Below, piece after piece: positions 15,730-24,309 of a stretch of 40,829 bases of DNA. The stretch is taken from assembly GCA_014534235.1 (NCBI GenBank), contig JACVRW010000016.1:1-40829 (forward strand). The letters run 5' to 3'. Position 1 is the first letter of the stretch. The number at the start of each line of letters is the position of its first letter. Under the pieces are notes generated by a model. That model was not told the DNA's origin and made no database searches. It saw only the letters and a program-made list of their open reading frames with translations. Origin of the DNA: Thermoleophilaceae bacterium. GTDB lineage: Bacteria > Actinomycetota > Thermoleophilia > Solirubrobacterales > Thermoleophilaceae. Made by a program: the position numbers and the translations under genes.

Positions 15730-16869
15730 ATGATCGCCACGCAGCTCCTCGTCGTAGGGGCCGGGCCGTACGCGCTCTCGACCGCCGCGTTCGCCCGCGA
15801 GCGCGGGATCGACACGACGGTCGTAGGACGGCCGATGGCGTTCTGGCGCGAGAACATGCCCGAGGGGATGTTCCTGCGATCGGGGCCGGATTGGCACCTC
15901 GACGCAGCTCACATCCACACGCTCGACGCGTTCCTCGAGGAACGGGGAATCGCCCCGGAGGACGTGGACCCGATACCGATCGGGGTGTTCCTCGACTACG
16001 CCAAGTGGTTCCAAGAGGCGAAGGGAATCGACGTACGGGAGGAGCTCGTCGCCGATCTCGAAGAGCTCGACGGCGGCTTTAGGGCCACCCTCGCCAAGGG
16101 TGAGCCGATCGCCGCGGAGGCCGTCGTGTGCGCCCCCGGCATCCGCCACTACACGAATCTTCCGCAATGGGCACCGTCGGTCCCGCCCGACCGCGCGGCA
16201 CATACGTGCGACCTGGTGCGCTTGGATGAGCTGGCGGGAATGCGTGTCGTGATCGTCGGCGGTCGCCAGAGCGCCTACGAGTGGGCGGCCCTGCTCCGCG
16301 AGCACGGCGCCGAGCGGATCGACATCGTCCATCGACACGACGTGCCGCGCTTTGAGCGGGTGTCGTGGAAGTTCATCGACGCGCACGTGGAGCGGACGAT
16401 CGACGTCCCCGGCTACTGGCGCCATCTCCCCAAGACGCAGCAAGAAGCGATCGCCCGGCGATTCTGGGAGGTCGGCCGCCTCACGCTCGAATACTGGCTC
16501 ACCAGCCGTCTCGACTGGGCCGGAATTCACCGCTGGCCGGGGACTGAGGTCGTCGAGGTCCGACGGGTTGGTCCCGAGACCGACCTGCAGGTCAGGCTGT
16601 CGAACTCCGAGCGCCTGATCGTGGACCAGGTCATCTTCGCATCGGGCTATCGGGCGGACTTGCCGCGCGTGCCCTACCTGGCCGGCGTACTCGAGAGGCT
16701 CCAAGTGGCCGATGGCTTCCCCGCTCTCGATGAGGCATTCGGCAGCAGTCTCGCCGGCCTCTACGTGACGGGCTTCTCGGCCACAAGGGACTTTGGACCC
16801 TTCTTCGGGTTCGTCAAGGCCGCGCCCGCGGCCGCCACTCTCATCGTCCGCGATCTCCTGCGGCGCTGA
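15730..16869 (+). CDS. FAD/NAD(P)-binding oxidoreductase (monooxygenase-like)
   Basis: Flavoprotein of 379 residues from the chosen ATG; a GTG eight codons earlier is possible, but MIATQLLVVGAGPYAL is the natural start and follows GAGAGCGGGC. FAD-binding GAGPYA is at the N-terminus. SGPDWHLDA and HIHTLDAFL follow. A second Rossmann motif for NAD(P) is in VVIVGGRQSAYEWA near residues 183-196; the third glycine of the usual GxGxxG is replaced. FASGYRADLP is the ATG-type motif, and YVTGFSATRDFGPFFGF closes the FAD site. It resembles flavin monooxygenases and lysine/ornithine-hydroxylase-like proteins; the substrate is unknown. It is divergently oriented from the thiolase, with 70 bases between the starts. 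Confidence 0.88.
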   Translation: MIATQLLVVGAGPYALSTAAFARERGIDTTVVGRPMAFWRENMPEGMFLRSGPDWHLDAAHIHTLDAFLEERGIAPEDVDPIPIGVFLDYAKWFQEAKGIDVREELVADLEELDGGFRATLAKGEPIAAEAVVCAPGIRHYTNLPQWAPSVPPDRAAHTCDLVRLDELAGMRVVIVGGRQSAYEWAALLREHGAERIDIVHRHDVPRFERVSWKFIDAHVERTIDVPGYWRHLPKTQQEAIARRFWEVGRLTLEYWLTSRLDWAGIHRWPGTEVVEVRRVGPETDLQVRLSNSERLIVDQVIFASGYRADLPRVPYLAGVLERLQVADGFPALDEAFGSSLAGLYVTGFSATRDFGPFFGFVKAAPAAATLIVRDLLRR

Positions 16870-17121
16870 CGCGAAGCGCTAGATCGTCCTTGTCCAACCG
16901 GCGCATTGGAGCAAGGAACGCGCTCGATGCCGCCGTCACCCTTGCGTCGGCAGCGACCTCGGGGGGCCTGCCGTCGCTTCTCTGCCGCGACCAGTACTGA
17001 GCGCCCTGCGCGGGCCGACTCCGCAGGTGTGCCCGGCGGCTCGCAGGCGGCGGCAGAAACGTGGCCCCTGGCGCGAGCGCCGGCAGACGCCGCAGCGACC
17101 ACCGCGCTTTAAGCTGCGCCG

Positions 17122-17526
17122 ATGCCGCCGCGACGGGTGGGCGAGACGGCCGCGAGGACGCGGACGGTCCGCGAGCGCGACATCGAGCTCTTCACCGAGT
17201 TGACGGGCGACCGCAACCCACTCCACTATGACGCGGAGGCCGCATCGCGCTCACGATTTGGCGGAATCATCGTTCAGGGCGGCGTCACCTCGGGCCTGCT
17301 CAATGCCGTTGTCGCCGAGGACCTCCCGGGGCCAGGCAGCGTCTTCCTGCACGTCGATTGGGATTTCAAGGCGCCGGTGCGACCCGGCGACGAGATAACC
17401 GCCGAGGTCGAGGTCCTGGAGGCGCGCGAGGACAAGCCCCTTACGAAGCTCCGGACGACGATAGCGAACCAGGAGGGAACGATCGTGCTGGACGGCGCCG
17501 CGCTTGTTTGGACCGAAGCCCTCTGA
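17122..17526 (+). CDS. MaoC-like (R)-enoyl-CoA hydratase
   Basis: A 134-residue single hot-dog domain. The (R)-hydratase signature FTELTGDRNPLHYDAE holds the catalytic Asp and His. FGGIIVQGGVTSGLLNAV matches the long central helix, and FKAPVRPGDEITAEVEV the following strands. Family members hydrate trans-2-enoyl-CoA to (R)-3-hydroxyacyl-CoA, or act as related dehydratases. It lies one gene away from the thiolase, which fits acyl-CoA metabolism. It ends 12 bases from the convergent sigma-factor stop. The start ATG lacks a strong ribosome site but fits the family length. Confidence 0.92.
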   Translation: MPPRRVGETAARTRTVRERDIELFTELTGDRNPLHYDAEAASRSRFGGIIVQGGVTSGLLNAVVAEDLPGPGSVFLHVDWDFKAPVRPGDEITAEVEVLEAREDKPLTKLRTTIANQEGTIVLDGAALVWTEAL

Positions 17527-17538
17527 CCGAGCTTCTCG

Positions 17539-18249
17539 TTACAGCAGTACTTGCCGCGACGCGAGGTGCGCTCCGACCTTCCGCTTGACCCGCTGGAGGG
17601 CGTTGTCGACGGTCTTCGTGTCGCAGCCGAGGCGGTCGCCGATCGCCTCGTAGCTGTGACCGTCCAGGTACAGCGACAGCACGGAACTCTCGAGCTCCGA
17701 GAGCACGCTCGACAGGCACGCCACGAGGCTGTGCAGCTCCTCGGAGGAGATCACCTGGTTCACCGGATCGTGCGCTGACGGCCCCGGAAGCAGCTCGTCC
17801 AGCGTGGGTTCGCCGTCGCCGCCGCGGGCCGCCGGCGATTGGGAGAAGCTCACGTACTCGTTCAGCGGAGTGTGCTTGTTGCGGGTCGACGTCTTCACCG
17901 CGGTGATGATCTGGCGCGTGATGCACAGCTCGGCGAAGTTTCGGAAGCTCGACTCGCGATCCCAGCGGTAGTCCCGGACGGCCTTGTAGAGGCCGACCAG
18001 CCCCTCCTGGACCAGGTCGTCCGAGTCGCCGCCGATCAGGAAGTAGGACGACGCCTTGAGGCGGACGAAGCCGTAGTACCGCTTGACGATGCGGTCGTAG
18101 GCATCTCGCCTCCCCTGCTTGGCGAGGGCGATCAGGTAGTGATCGTCAGGGTCGACCTCAGAATGAGAGATCTGCGTCGTCGCGCGACGATGGTGAGGCG
18201 CAGCCGTGGTTCGCGCCGCGGCCGACCGGGGGGTAGCGGAAGTTGCCAT
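17539..18249 (-). CDS. sigH: RNA polymerase sigma factor, SigH (Spo0H)-like
   Basis: A 236-residue sigma-70 family factor. Region 2 is RIVKRYYGFVRLKASSYFLI followed by SDDLVQEGLVGLYKAVRDY, and SSFRNFAELCITRQIITAVK covers the -10 recognition helix. Region 4 is LYLDGHSYEAIGDRLGC then TKTVDNALQRVKRKV. The words KASSYFLIGGD and DNALQRVKRK are close to the sporulation/transition-state factor SigH of Firmicutes, and the position beside rlmB matches that lineage's gene order. There is an N-terminal Ala/Thr/Arg tail of about 30 residues. The ATG follows GAGAGGAGCG. The promoters it serves are unknown; a stationary-phase or stress role is inferred. The stop is convergent with the MaoC gene. Confidence 0.92.
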   Translation of the reverse strand: MATSATPRSAAARTTAAPHHRRATTQISHSEVDPDDHYLIALAKQGRRDAYDRIVKRYYGFVRLKASSYFLIGGDSDDLVQEGLVGLYKAVRDYRWDRESSFRNFAELCITRQIITAVKTSTRNKHTPLNEYVSFSQSPAARGGDGEPTLDELLPGPSAHDPVNQVISSEELHSLVACLSSVLSELESSVLSLYLDGHSYEAIGDRLGCDTKTVDNALQRVKRKVGAHLASRQVLL

Positions 18250-18379
18250 CCAACGCTCCTCTCGGGCCGCGAGCGGCCCTTGAAGCTCGGTGGCGCACTA
18301 CCTCCCCTGGCGCCAGATTCTCCAAAGCCGTGTCTAAACCTCGACTTCAGCCTGATCTGCTCGCGCGAGTATGGCCGTG

Positions 18380-19084
18380 TTATGGAACGCTGTCAAGCAC
18401 CGTACGGAAATGCAAGATCCCGTACACGAGCGCCGCCGCGGCCGTGGAGACGTTCAGGGAGCCGATGCGCCCGCGGGCCGGGAGGTGTACCAGCTCGTCG
18501 CACGCCGCCGCCACGCGCGGTCGTAGGCCCCTGCCCTCCGAGCCGAGTACCAACACGACGCGGCCGCGGTAGTCCGGCCGGTCGTACGGCACGTTTCCGT
18601 CCGCGGTCGCCCCGTAGACCCAGGCGTCGCGCTCGGTCGCGCGCCCGAGCCAGTCGGCGAGGTTCCGCACCCGGGCGACCGGGAGGTGCTCGACCGCTCC
18701 GGCGGAGGCGCGGCAGACGGCCGGCGTGACCTCGGCCGAGCGCCGGTCGGGCAGTACCACCCCGGCGCAGCCGGCGACCTCGGCGACCCGGCAGACGGAG
18801 CCGAGGTTGTGGGGGTCTTGCAGCTCGTCGAGGCAGAGGACGAGCGCATCGTCGCGGTCCAGCAGACCATCGGCATCGACATATTTGTAGGCCTCGACCT
18901 CAGCGCATATCCCCTGGTGGTCCGGCGAGCCGCAGCGCCCCTCGATCTCGCGGACGTCCGCGAACCTGGCCTCGACCTCCCCGAGCCAGACCTCGTGGGC
19001 CGCGCGCGGGGTTGCGAACACCCGGTGCACTCGGCGCCTGCCGCGTAGGGCCTCGCGCACGGGATTGCGCCCGTAGACGATCAC
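18380..19084 (-). CDS. rlmB: 23S rRNA (guanosine-2'-O-)-methyltransferase RlmB / TrmH family
   Basis: SpoU-class RNA 2'-O-ribose methyltransferase of 234 residues, expected to modify G2251 in the peptidyl-transferase P loop. N-terminal substrate domain MIVYGRNPVREAL and DHQGICAEVE. The trefoil-knot SAM-binding domain has motif 1 LDELQDPHNLGSVCRVAE, motif 2 VLVLGSEGRGL and motif 3 GSLNVSTAAAALVYG. GTG start at 19084; its ribosome site AAAGGAG lies in the last codons of cysS, whose stop is nine bases upstream, so the two are one transcript. The 130 bases to the sigH-like start may hold that gene's own promoter. Confidence 0.95.
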   Translation of the reverse strand: MIVYGRNPVREALRGRRRVHRVFATPRAAHEVWLGEVEARFADVREIEGRCGSPDHQGICAEVEAYKYVDADGLLDRDDALVLCLDELQDPHNLGSVCRVAEVAGCAGVVLPDRRSAEVTPAVCRASAGAVEHLPVARVRNLADWLGRATERDAWVYGATADGNVPYDRPDYRGRVVLVLGSEGRGLRPRVAAACDELVHLPARGRIGSLNVSTAAAALVYGILHFRTVLDSVP

Positions 19085-19093
19085 GGCGCTCGA

Positions 19094-20458
19094 CTACTCC
19101 TTTCGGACGAGCTCGGCGCCTCCCGTCGTGTCGCGCACCTCCCAGCCCCGCTCCGCGAGCTCCTCGCGAATGCGGTCGGCACGGTCGAAGTCGCGCTCGG
19201 CGCGAGCCGCCTCTCGCTCTTTGGCCAGCCGCCGGACCGCGTCGGGCGCCTCCTCGACGGGTTCCGCCAGCAGCCCCTCCAAGCCCAGCGCGTAGAGCAT
19301 CTCGCCGAGTGCGCCGGGACCGAGCCGCTCACCGGCGTCGATACGCCGGTTCCCCTCGGCGATCCAGTCGAACATGGCGGCCCGGGCCGCCGGCGTGTTG
19401 AAGTCGTCGGCGAGCGCGTCGAAGAAGCGTTCCACGAGGTCCTCGAGCCCCTCGGGTCCCGGCGCATCGCGGTCGAGGCGGCGCACGGACTCGCGGACCC
19501 GCTGCACCGCTCGGCGAGCGTCCTCGAGCGCCTCGTCCGTGAACACCACGGGCTTGCGGTAGTGCGCGCCCACGAGCCACATGACCAGGGCGTCGCGCCC
19601 GAACTCATCCAGGACGCGGTGGAGCAGGCGGATGTTGCCCACCGACTTCGCCATCTTCTCGGCTTCCATCTCGACCATCCCGTTGTGCATCCACACGCGC
19701 GCGAGGGGCTTCCCCCGCGCCGCCTCGGTCTGTGCGATCTCGTTCTCGTGGTGCGGAAATACGAGGTCGGAGCCGCCCCCGTGGACCTCGAAGTCCACGC
19801 CGAGGATGCACTCGGCCATCGCGGAGCACTCGATGTGCCACCCCGGCCTGCCCCGCCCCCAGGGGGAGTCCCACCACGTGTCCTCCCCCTCCTTGCGCGC
19901 CTTCCACAGCGCGAAGTCCTGCGGGGCCTCCTTTAGCTCCGCGGCGTCGTCCCCCTCACCCTGCTGCATGTCCTCGACGGGGCGGTTCGAGAGCTTGCCG
20001 TAGCCGTCGAACGAAGCGACCCTGAAGTAGACGTCGCCGGCGGCCTCGTAGGCATGACCGGACTCGATGAGCGACTCGATCAGCGCGACGATCTCGCCGA
20101 TCGTCTCGCTCGCCTTCGGCTCGCGGTCCGGCCGTCCGAGCCCGAGACGGTCCGTGTCCTCCACGTACGCGGCGGCCATCTCCCGGGCGAGGCTGTCGCT
20201 CGGCACGCCGCGATGGCGCGCAGCGTCGTAGATCTTGTCGTTCACGTCGGTGATGTTCTCGACGAGCGTGACCTCGTTCCCCTCGTGCTCGAGGAAGCGC
20301 TTGAGCAGCGCGAAGACGACGAACGGCCGAGCGTTCCCAACGTGTATGCGAGCGTAGACGGTCGGCCCGCAGGCGTAGATCCCCACCCGGCCCGGATCCC
20401 GGGGCTCGAGGGGGACAACCTCACCGGTCAGCGTGTCGTGGATGCGGACCTGCCGCAT
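19094..20458 (-). CDS. cysS: cysteinyl-tRNA synthetase
   Basis: Class I aminoacyl-tRNA synthetase charging tRNA-Cys, 454 residues. The start chosen is the ATG giving MRQVRIHDTLTGEVVPL, a normal family N-terminus; an ATG 13 codons earlier (20497) adds an unlikely tail. GIYACGPTVYARIHVGNARP holds the first zinc Cys and the HIGH-type motif (IHVGN). GRPGWHIECSAM and FPHHENEIAQ carry the other zinc ligands. EKMAKSVGN is the KMSKS loop. The C-terminal DALR-type helical domain follows. It is the middle gene of the ispF-cysS-rlmB run, an arrangement shared with mycobacteria. Confidence 0.97.
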   Translation of the reverse strand: MRQVRIHDTLTGEVVPLEPRDPGRVGIYACGPTVYARIHVGNARPFVVFALLKRFLEHEGNEVTLVENITDVNDKIYDAARHRGVPSDSLAREMAAAYVEDTDRLGLGRPDREPKASETIGEIVALIESLIESGHAYEAAGDVYFRVASFDGYGKLSNRPVEDMQQGEGDDAAELKEAPQDFALWKARKEGEDTWWDSPWGRGRPGWHIECSAMAECILGVDFEVHGGGSDLVFPHHENEIAQTEAARGKPLARVWMHNGMVEMEAEKMAKSVGNIRLLHRVLDEFGRDALVMWLVGAHYRKPVVFTDEALEDARRAVQRVRESVRRLDRDAPGPEGLEDLVERFFDALADDFNTPAARAAMFDWIAEGNRRIDAGERLGPGALGEMLYALGLEGLLAEPVEEAPDAVRRLAKEREAARAERDFDRADRIREELAERGWEVRDTTGGAELVRKE

Positions 20459-20536
20459 ACACCCGCACGCTATCTGCGTTGGGCGCCATAGTGGCATCGA
20501 CCCAGAGCGCGTAGTCGGGGGCGCCGCCGGAGGGTG

Positions 20537-21019
20537 CTACGCGACCGTCGCGATCGCCACCGCGGCCATTCCCTCACCCCGCCCCACCCAGCCCATCCCC
20601 TCGCCGGTCGTGAACTTGACGTTCACGGCGGCGGGTGAGATGCGGAGCGCCGCGGCCAGGCGCGACCGCATCCGATCCCGGTAGGGGCGGAGCCGCGGCG
20701 CCTCGCACAAGAGCGTGGCGTCCACGTTCACGGGAGCGACGCCGGCCGCGCCGAGCATCCCCCGGACCCTTCGCAGCAGCTCGATCGAGTCGGCGTCGCG
20801 CCAGCGCTCGTCCGTGTCCGGGAAATGCTGGCCGATGTCGCCGAGGCCGGCGGCGCCCAGAAGCGCGTCGATCAAGGCATGGGTGAGCACGTCGGCGTCG
20901 GAGAAACCCACCAGCCCGAGCGGGTGCTCCACCGTTACCCCGCCCAGGACCAGCCGCCGACCCTCCGCGAGCCGATGAGAGTCCCAACCGACCCCGGTCC
21001 GGGGGACGCTGGTCGTCAC
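20537..21019 (-). CDS. ispF: 2-C-methyl-D-erythritol 2,4-cyclodiphosphate synthase
   Basis: Fifth enzyme of the MEP isoprenoid pathway: it makes MEcPP from CDP-ME2P with loss of CMP. 160 residues, the family's usual size. RTGVGWDSHRL carries the metal-binding Asp and His, and FSDADVLTHALIDALLGAAG the third ligand. DIGQHFPDTD and VNVKFTTGEGMGWVGRGEG close the active site. The GTG start at 21019 overlaps the TGA of the PHP-domain gene as GTGA, so translation is coupled to it. The frame is open further upstream, but only this start gives a normal N-terminus. Confidence 0.97.
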   Translation of the reverse strand: MTTSVPRTGVGWDSHRLAEGRRLVLGGVTVEHPLGLVGFSDADVLTHALIDALLGAAGLGDIGQHFPDTDERWRDADSIELLRRVRGMLGAAGVAPVNVDATLLCEAPRLRPYRDRMRSRLAAALRISPAAVNVKFTTGEGMGWVGRGEGMAAVAIATVA

Positions 21020-21858
21020 CCGAGCGGCTCCAGGCGCCGCTGGCGGCGCTCGAGCACGGCGACCTCGGTGACGCCGAGGTCGCCGAGAAACGAGACCGCG
21101 TGCTCGTAATCCGAGCCGAGCTGTTCCGGCACATGAGCGTCGCTCGACAGCGCCACCGGCCTCCCTGCCTCGAGGCACATCTCGAGGAACGGCGCCGCCG
21201 GATAGATCTCACCGACCGGCTTCCGCAGCCCCGCGGTCGAGACTTCGATCGCCACGTCGGACTCGGCGATCCCGTCCATCGCGAGGTCGTAGAAGCGGCG
21301 GAGGTCGCCGTCGGGGTGTGGCACCCGGGCGCCGAAGACCTTCACCAGGTCCGGATGGGCCAGGATGTCGAAGAGACCGGTGCGCGCCGCCTCGCCGAGC
21401 GTCTCGAAGTACCGTCTCCAGATCCTCTCCGGATTCCCGTCGCGCCAGATGTCCCACGCCTGCCAGTCCGGCTCGCCGTGGAGGTCGACCGCGTCGTCGC
21501 GCAGGAAGTGCACCGATCCGACGACGTAGTCCCAATCCCGGCCGTCGAGGAGGTTCGCCACCCGGTCCTCCCTCCCCGTGAGGAATTCGGCCTCGATGCC
21601 CAGCCGGAGGTCGGTCTCGTCGCGCACGAATGCGCAGTACTCGTCGAGGTCGTCGCGCGCCCAGCGGCGAAACCACGGATGCGTCCACACGTCGAGCGCC
21701 TGCACGAAGCGGTACATGTGCTCCGCGACGCCGAGCTCGTCGATGCCACGCTCGGCGGCGGTCTCCCGATAGCGCTCCGCGTTCTCCCTCGTGAAGTAGC
21801 GCTCCGGAGTGGCCCCGTCCTCGTCCGGGCGCAGGTGCACGTGGTAGTCGGTCAGCAA
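21016..21858 (-). CDS. PHP-domain phosphatase (histidinol-phosphatase-like)
   Basis: Polymerase-and-histidinol-phosphatase fold metal-dependent phosphoesterase, 280 residues. The metal-binding motifs appear in order: DYHVHLRP (HxH), GVAEHMYRF, GIEAEF (Glu), GSVHFL (His), ILAHPDLVK (His) and SSDAHVPEQLG (DxH). The best start is TTG at 21858, in the end of ispD, giving LLTDYHVHLR; no ATG or GTG is available before the first motif. It overlaps ispD upstream and ispF downstream. It might be the HisJ/HisK-type histidinol phosphatase of His synthesis, but no his gene is near; another phosphate ester is possible. Confidence 0.88.
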   Translation of the reverse strand: MLTDYHVHLRPDEDGATPERYFTRENAERYRETAAERGIDELGVAEHMYRFVQALDVWTHPWFRRWARDDLDEYCAFVRDETDLRLGIEAEFLTGREDRVANLLDGRDWDYVVGSVHFLRDDAVDLHGEPDWQAWDIWRDGNPERIWRRYFETLGEAARTGLFDILAHPDLVKVFGARVPHPDGDLRRFYDLAMDGIAESDVAIEVSTAGLRKPVGEIYPAAPFLEMCLEAGRPVALSSDAHVPEQLGSDYEHAVSFLGDLGVTEVAVLERRQRRLEPLG

Positions 21859-22481
21859 AGGAGCGCCTCGACCATGTGCAGGTCCGCCGTCCGCGTGACC
21901 TTGATGTTCTCCGGCGGCGCCTCCACCACCCGGACGGTTCCGCCGAGGTCCTCCACCAGCGAGGCGTCGTCGGTGGCCGCCGCGAGCGCCATCTCGTCGC
22001 GCTCGAGAGCACGCTGAAGCACGTCTGCCCGGAACACCTGAGGGGTCTGGACGGCCCAGAGCACCGATCGATCGAGCGTGCGGAGGACGCGGCGATCGGC
22101 CGCGGCCTCCTTGACGGTGTCGGTCATCCGGGCGGCGGCGATCGCCCCCTCGATTCCGGGCTCGAGCGCCGCCATGCAGCGTTCCACCAGATCGCGCTTG
22201 ACGAGCGGGCGAGCCGCGTCGTGCACCACCGCGGTGGTCGCCTCCGGCGCTGCCGCCAGCGCGTTGCGGACGGAGGCCGAGCGTGAAGGGCCGGCCTCCA
22301 CCCAGCCCGGCCGTAGGTAGGCGGCCGGCGCCGCCACGACGACCCGATCGCACACCGACTCGAGCACCTCGAGGCTCCAGTCCACGAGCGGCCTGCCGGC
22401 ACAAACGACGAACGCCTTGGGCCGGTCGGCTCCAAGGCGTTCGCCGCTGCCGCCGGCGGGAACGATCCCGACGACGGACAT
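21852..22481 (-). CDS. ispD: 2-C-methyl-D-erythritol 4-phosphate cytidylyltransferase
   Basis: Third enzyme of the MEP pathway, joining CTP and MEP to CDP-ME. 209 residues, a little short of the usual 225-230. VPAGGSGERLGADRPKAF is the CTP-binding loop with its Arg and Lys. AVVHDAARPLV, AVQTPQVFRADVL, ATDDASLVE and NIKVTRTADL are the other active-site blocks, with the family's conserved Lys in NIKVT. It starts eight bases after the carD stop and its end overlaps the PHP gene start, so carD, ispD, PHP and ispF read as one operon. Confidence 0.97.
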   Translation of the reverse strand: MSVVGIVPAGGSGERLGADRPKAFVVCAGRPLVDWSLEVLESVCDRVVVAAPAAYLRPGWVEAGPSRSASVRNALAAAPEATTAVVHDAARPLVKRDLVERCMAALEPGIEGAIAAARMTDTVKEAAADRRVLRTLDRSVLWAVQTPQVFRADVLQRALERDEMALAAATDDASLVEDLGGTVRVVEAPPENIKVTRTADLHMVEALLC

Positions 22482-22489
22482 CTGTCTCT

Positions 22490-23053
22490 CTACGCCGTGG
22501 CCGTCGCGCCGTTGCGGTTCGCGTGCGCCTCGGCGATGAGCTCCTCGAGGTGCGTCTCCGCCTCGTCCTCCTCCATGTCGAGCGCGTACATCAGCTCTGA
22601 AGCTAGGATCTTCTTGGCCCGCGTGTACATCTGCTTCTCGCCCGTCGAGAGTCCCTTCTCGGCCTCGCGGATGGCCAGGTTGCGTACAACCTCGGCGAGC
22701 TCGAAGACGTCGCCGGTCTTGATCTTCTCCCGGTTGTGCTTGAACCGCCGATTCCAGTTCTTCGGCATCTGGCTCACGTCGTCGCGAAGGACGGCAAGCA
22801 CCCTCTTTACGTCGTCCTCCCCGATCACGCGCCGTAGGCCCGCCTTGTCGGCGTTACAGCACGGGACCATGACGGTCATGTCGTTGTGGAGAATCTTGAT
22901 CGTGAGGTACTCGCGCTTCTCGCCGAGAACCTCCTTCATCTCCTTCTTTAGGACCTTGCCCGCCCCATGATGCGGATAGACGACCTGGTCACCGACCTCG
23001 TAGAGCGTCGGCTCCAGGTCGATGTCGAGGTCGTCGAGGTCCTTCGAGGTCAC
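22490..23053 (-). CDS. carD: CarD-family RNA polymerase-binding transcription regulator
   Basis: Binds the RNA polymerase beta subunit and stabilises open complexes at many promoters, notably rRNA promoters in mycobacteria. 187 residues. The N-terminal Tudor-like RNAP-interaction domain has YEVGDQVVYPHHGAGKVLK, the family opening. YLTIKILHNDMTVMVPC follows. The C-terminal helical DNA-binding domain contains NWNRRFKHNREKIKTGD, with the conserved Trp that wedges the -10 upstream edge, and RAKKILASELMYAL. GTG start after GGAGGG at some distance. There is an acidic N-terminal extension of about 15 residues. Position between disA and ispD is the standard actinobacterial one. Confidence 0.96.
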   Translation of the reverse strand: MTSKDLDDLDIDLEPTLYEVGDQVVYPHHGAGKVLKKEMKEVLGEKREYLTIKILHNDMTVMVPCCNADKAGLRRVIGEDDVKRVLAVLRDDVSQMPKNWNRRFKHNREKIKTGDVFELAEVVRNLAIREAEKGLSTGEKQMYTRAKKILASELMYALDMEEDEAETHLEELIAEAHANRNGATATA

Positions 23054-23105
23054 TGCGTCGCTAATGGTTCCCTCCTAGTCCGCGGCGCACCGGCGCCTTG
23101 TCGAT

Positions 23106-24215
23106 TCAGGTTTGCAGATACCGGTCCACGAGGTTGATCTCTTGCAGGCGGCGAAGGGCCTCGCGGATGTCCTTCGCCCGCATGTCACCCACGCCCTCGA
23201 CGGATTCGAGCTCCGCGTCGGTCGCGGCGAGGATCTCGTCCAGTCCGTTGAACTCGTTCACGATGTTGTGCACCACCATCTTGGGGAGACGCGGGATGCG
23301 CCCCAGGATGCGGTAACCGCGTGGCGAGGCCGGATGGTCGAGCGTGTTGAGCTTCCTGTCGTTGCCGAGCAGCTCGGCGAGGCGGCCGAAGTCGAGCAGG
23401 TCCTGATGCGGCAGCCGCGCCAGCGAGTCCAGCACCATCGCGAACCCCTCCTCCGAGGGCTCGACGATGTAGTCGCGCACGAGCGCGGACTTGTCGGCCG
23501 CCACCCCCACCATCGTCTCCTCGAGCTGCATCTCGATCAGGCGCCCCTCCGCGCCAAGCTCGACGATGTACCGCTCGATCTCCACCGCCATGCGCGTGAC
23601 GAGCTCGGCCCGCTGGAGCACCGTGAGCACGTCGTGCAGCGTGACGCCGCCCTCGAACTCGAGCGCGGTCAACCGCGTCGAGACCTGGTCCAACCGGCTG
23701 CGGTACTTGTCGAGCGTGGCGAGCGCCTGGTTTGCCTTCGCCAGGACCACCGGGATGTCCTCGAGGAGGTACTTGGCGCCGTCGAGGTACAGCGAGACGA
23801 CGCCGCGGCCGGCGGAGATCGCAATCACGAGAGCGTCCGTCTGCTTCGACACGCGCTCCGCCGTCCGATGGCGGGTGCCGGTCTCGAGCGAGAGGATCGT
23901 CGGATCCGGCATGAGCTGGACGTTCGCCCAGAGGATCTTCGTGCTGTTCGAGGTCAGCACGATCGCCCCGTCCATCTTGGCCAGCTGATACAGCAGCGAG
24001 GGCGTGTAGTCCACGTCCAGCTTGACGCCGCCCGACAGCAGGAAGCTCAGCTCCTCCGACTCCCCGATGCAGATCAGGGCGCCGGTTCGGCCCCGGACGA
24101 TGTTGTCAAGGCCCTCCCGCACGGCCGTGCCGGGGGCCACCATCTCCAGAGCTCTTACAAGCCTCGGTTCCTGCCGGGCCTCGAGCTCTGCGACGTCGTC
24201 CCCGGCGTACGGCAT
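23106..24215 (-). CDS. disA: diadenylate cyclase DisA (c-di-AMP synthase, DNA-scanning)
   Basis: Makes c-di-AMP from two ATP and scans DNA for branched structures. 369 residues from the ATG giving MPYAGDDVAELE; longer frames upstream run into the divergent gene. The DAC domain has YQLAKMDGAIVL (DGA motif) and ETGTRHRTAERVSKQTDALV with the RHR catalytic motif near residues 108-110. A long helical spine follows. The C-terminal helix-hairpin-helix domain has ELESVEGVGDMRAKDIREAL for DNA binding. It is followed by carD after a 52-base gap, and shares a short divergent promoter region with the gene at 24310. radA lies beyond that gene. Confidence 0.97.
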   Translation of the reverse strand: MPYAGDDVAELEARQEPRLVRALEMVAPGTAVREGLDNIVRGRTGALICIGESEELSFLLSGGVKLDVDYTPSLLYQLAKMDGAIVLTSNSTKILWANVQLMPDPTILSLETGTRHRTAERVSKQTDALVIAISAGRGVVSLYLDGAKYLLEDIPVVLAKANQALATLDKYRSRLDQVSTRLTALEFEGGVTLHDVLTVLQRAELVTRMAVEIERYIVELGAEGRLIEMQLEETMVGVAADKSALVRDYIVEPSEEGFAMVLDSLARLPHQDLLDFGRLAELLGNDRKLNTLDHPASPRGYRILGRIPRLPKMVVHNIVNEFNGLDEILAATDAELESVEGVGDMRAKDIREALRRLQEINLVDRYLQT

Positions 24216-24309
24216 GGAGGTCGATTCTACGGGAAGCGCCCGGATTTCGTCTCGGTTTCGGCCGAATGCAGGCGTTTCCGGCCTGCGGGTGGGTAAGAGT
24301 CGCCTCGCC

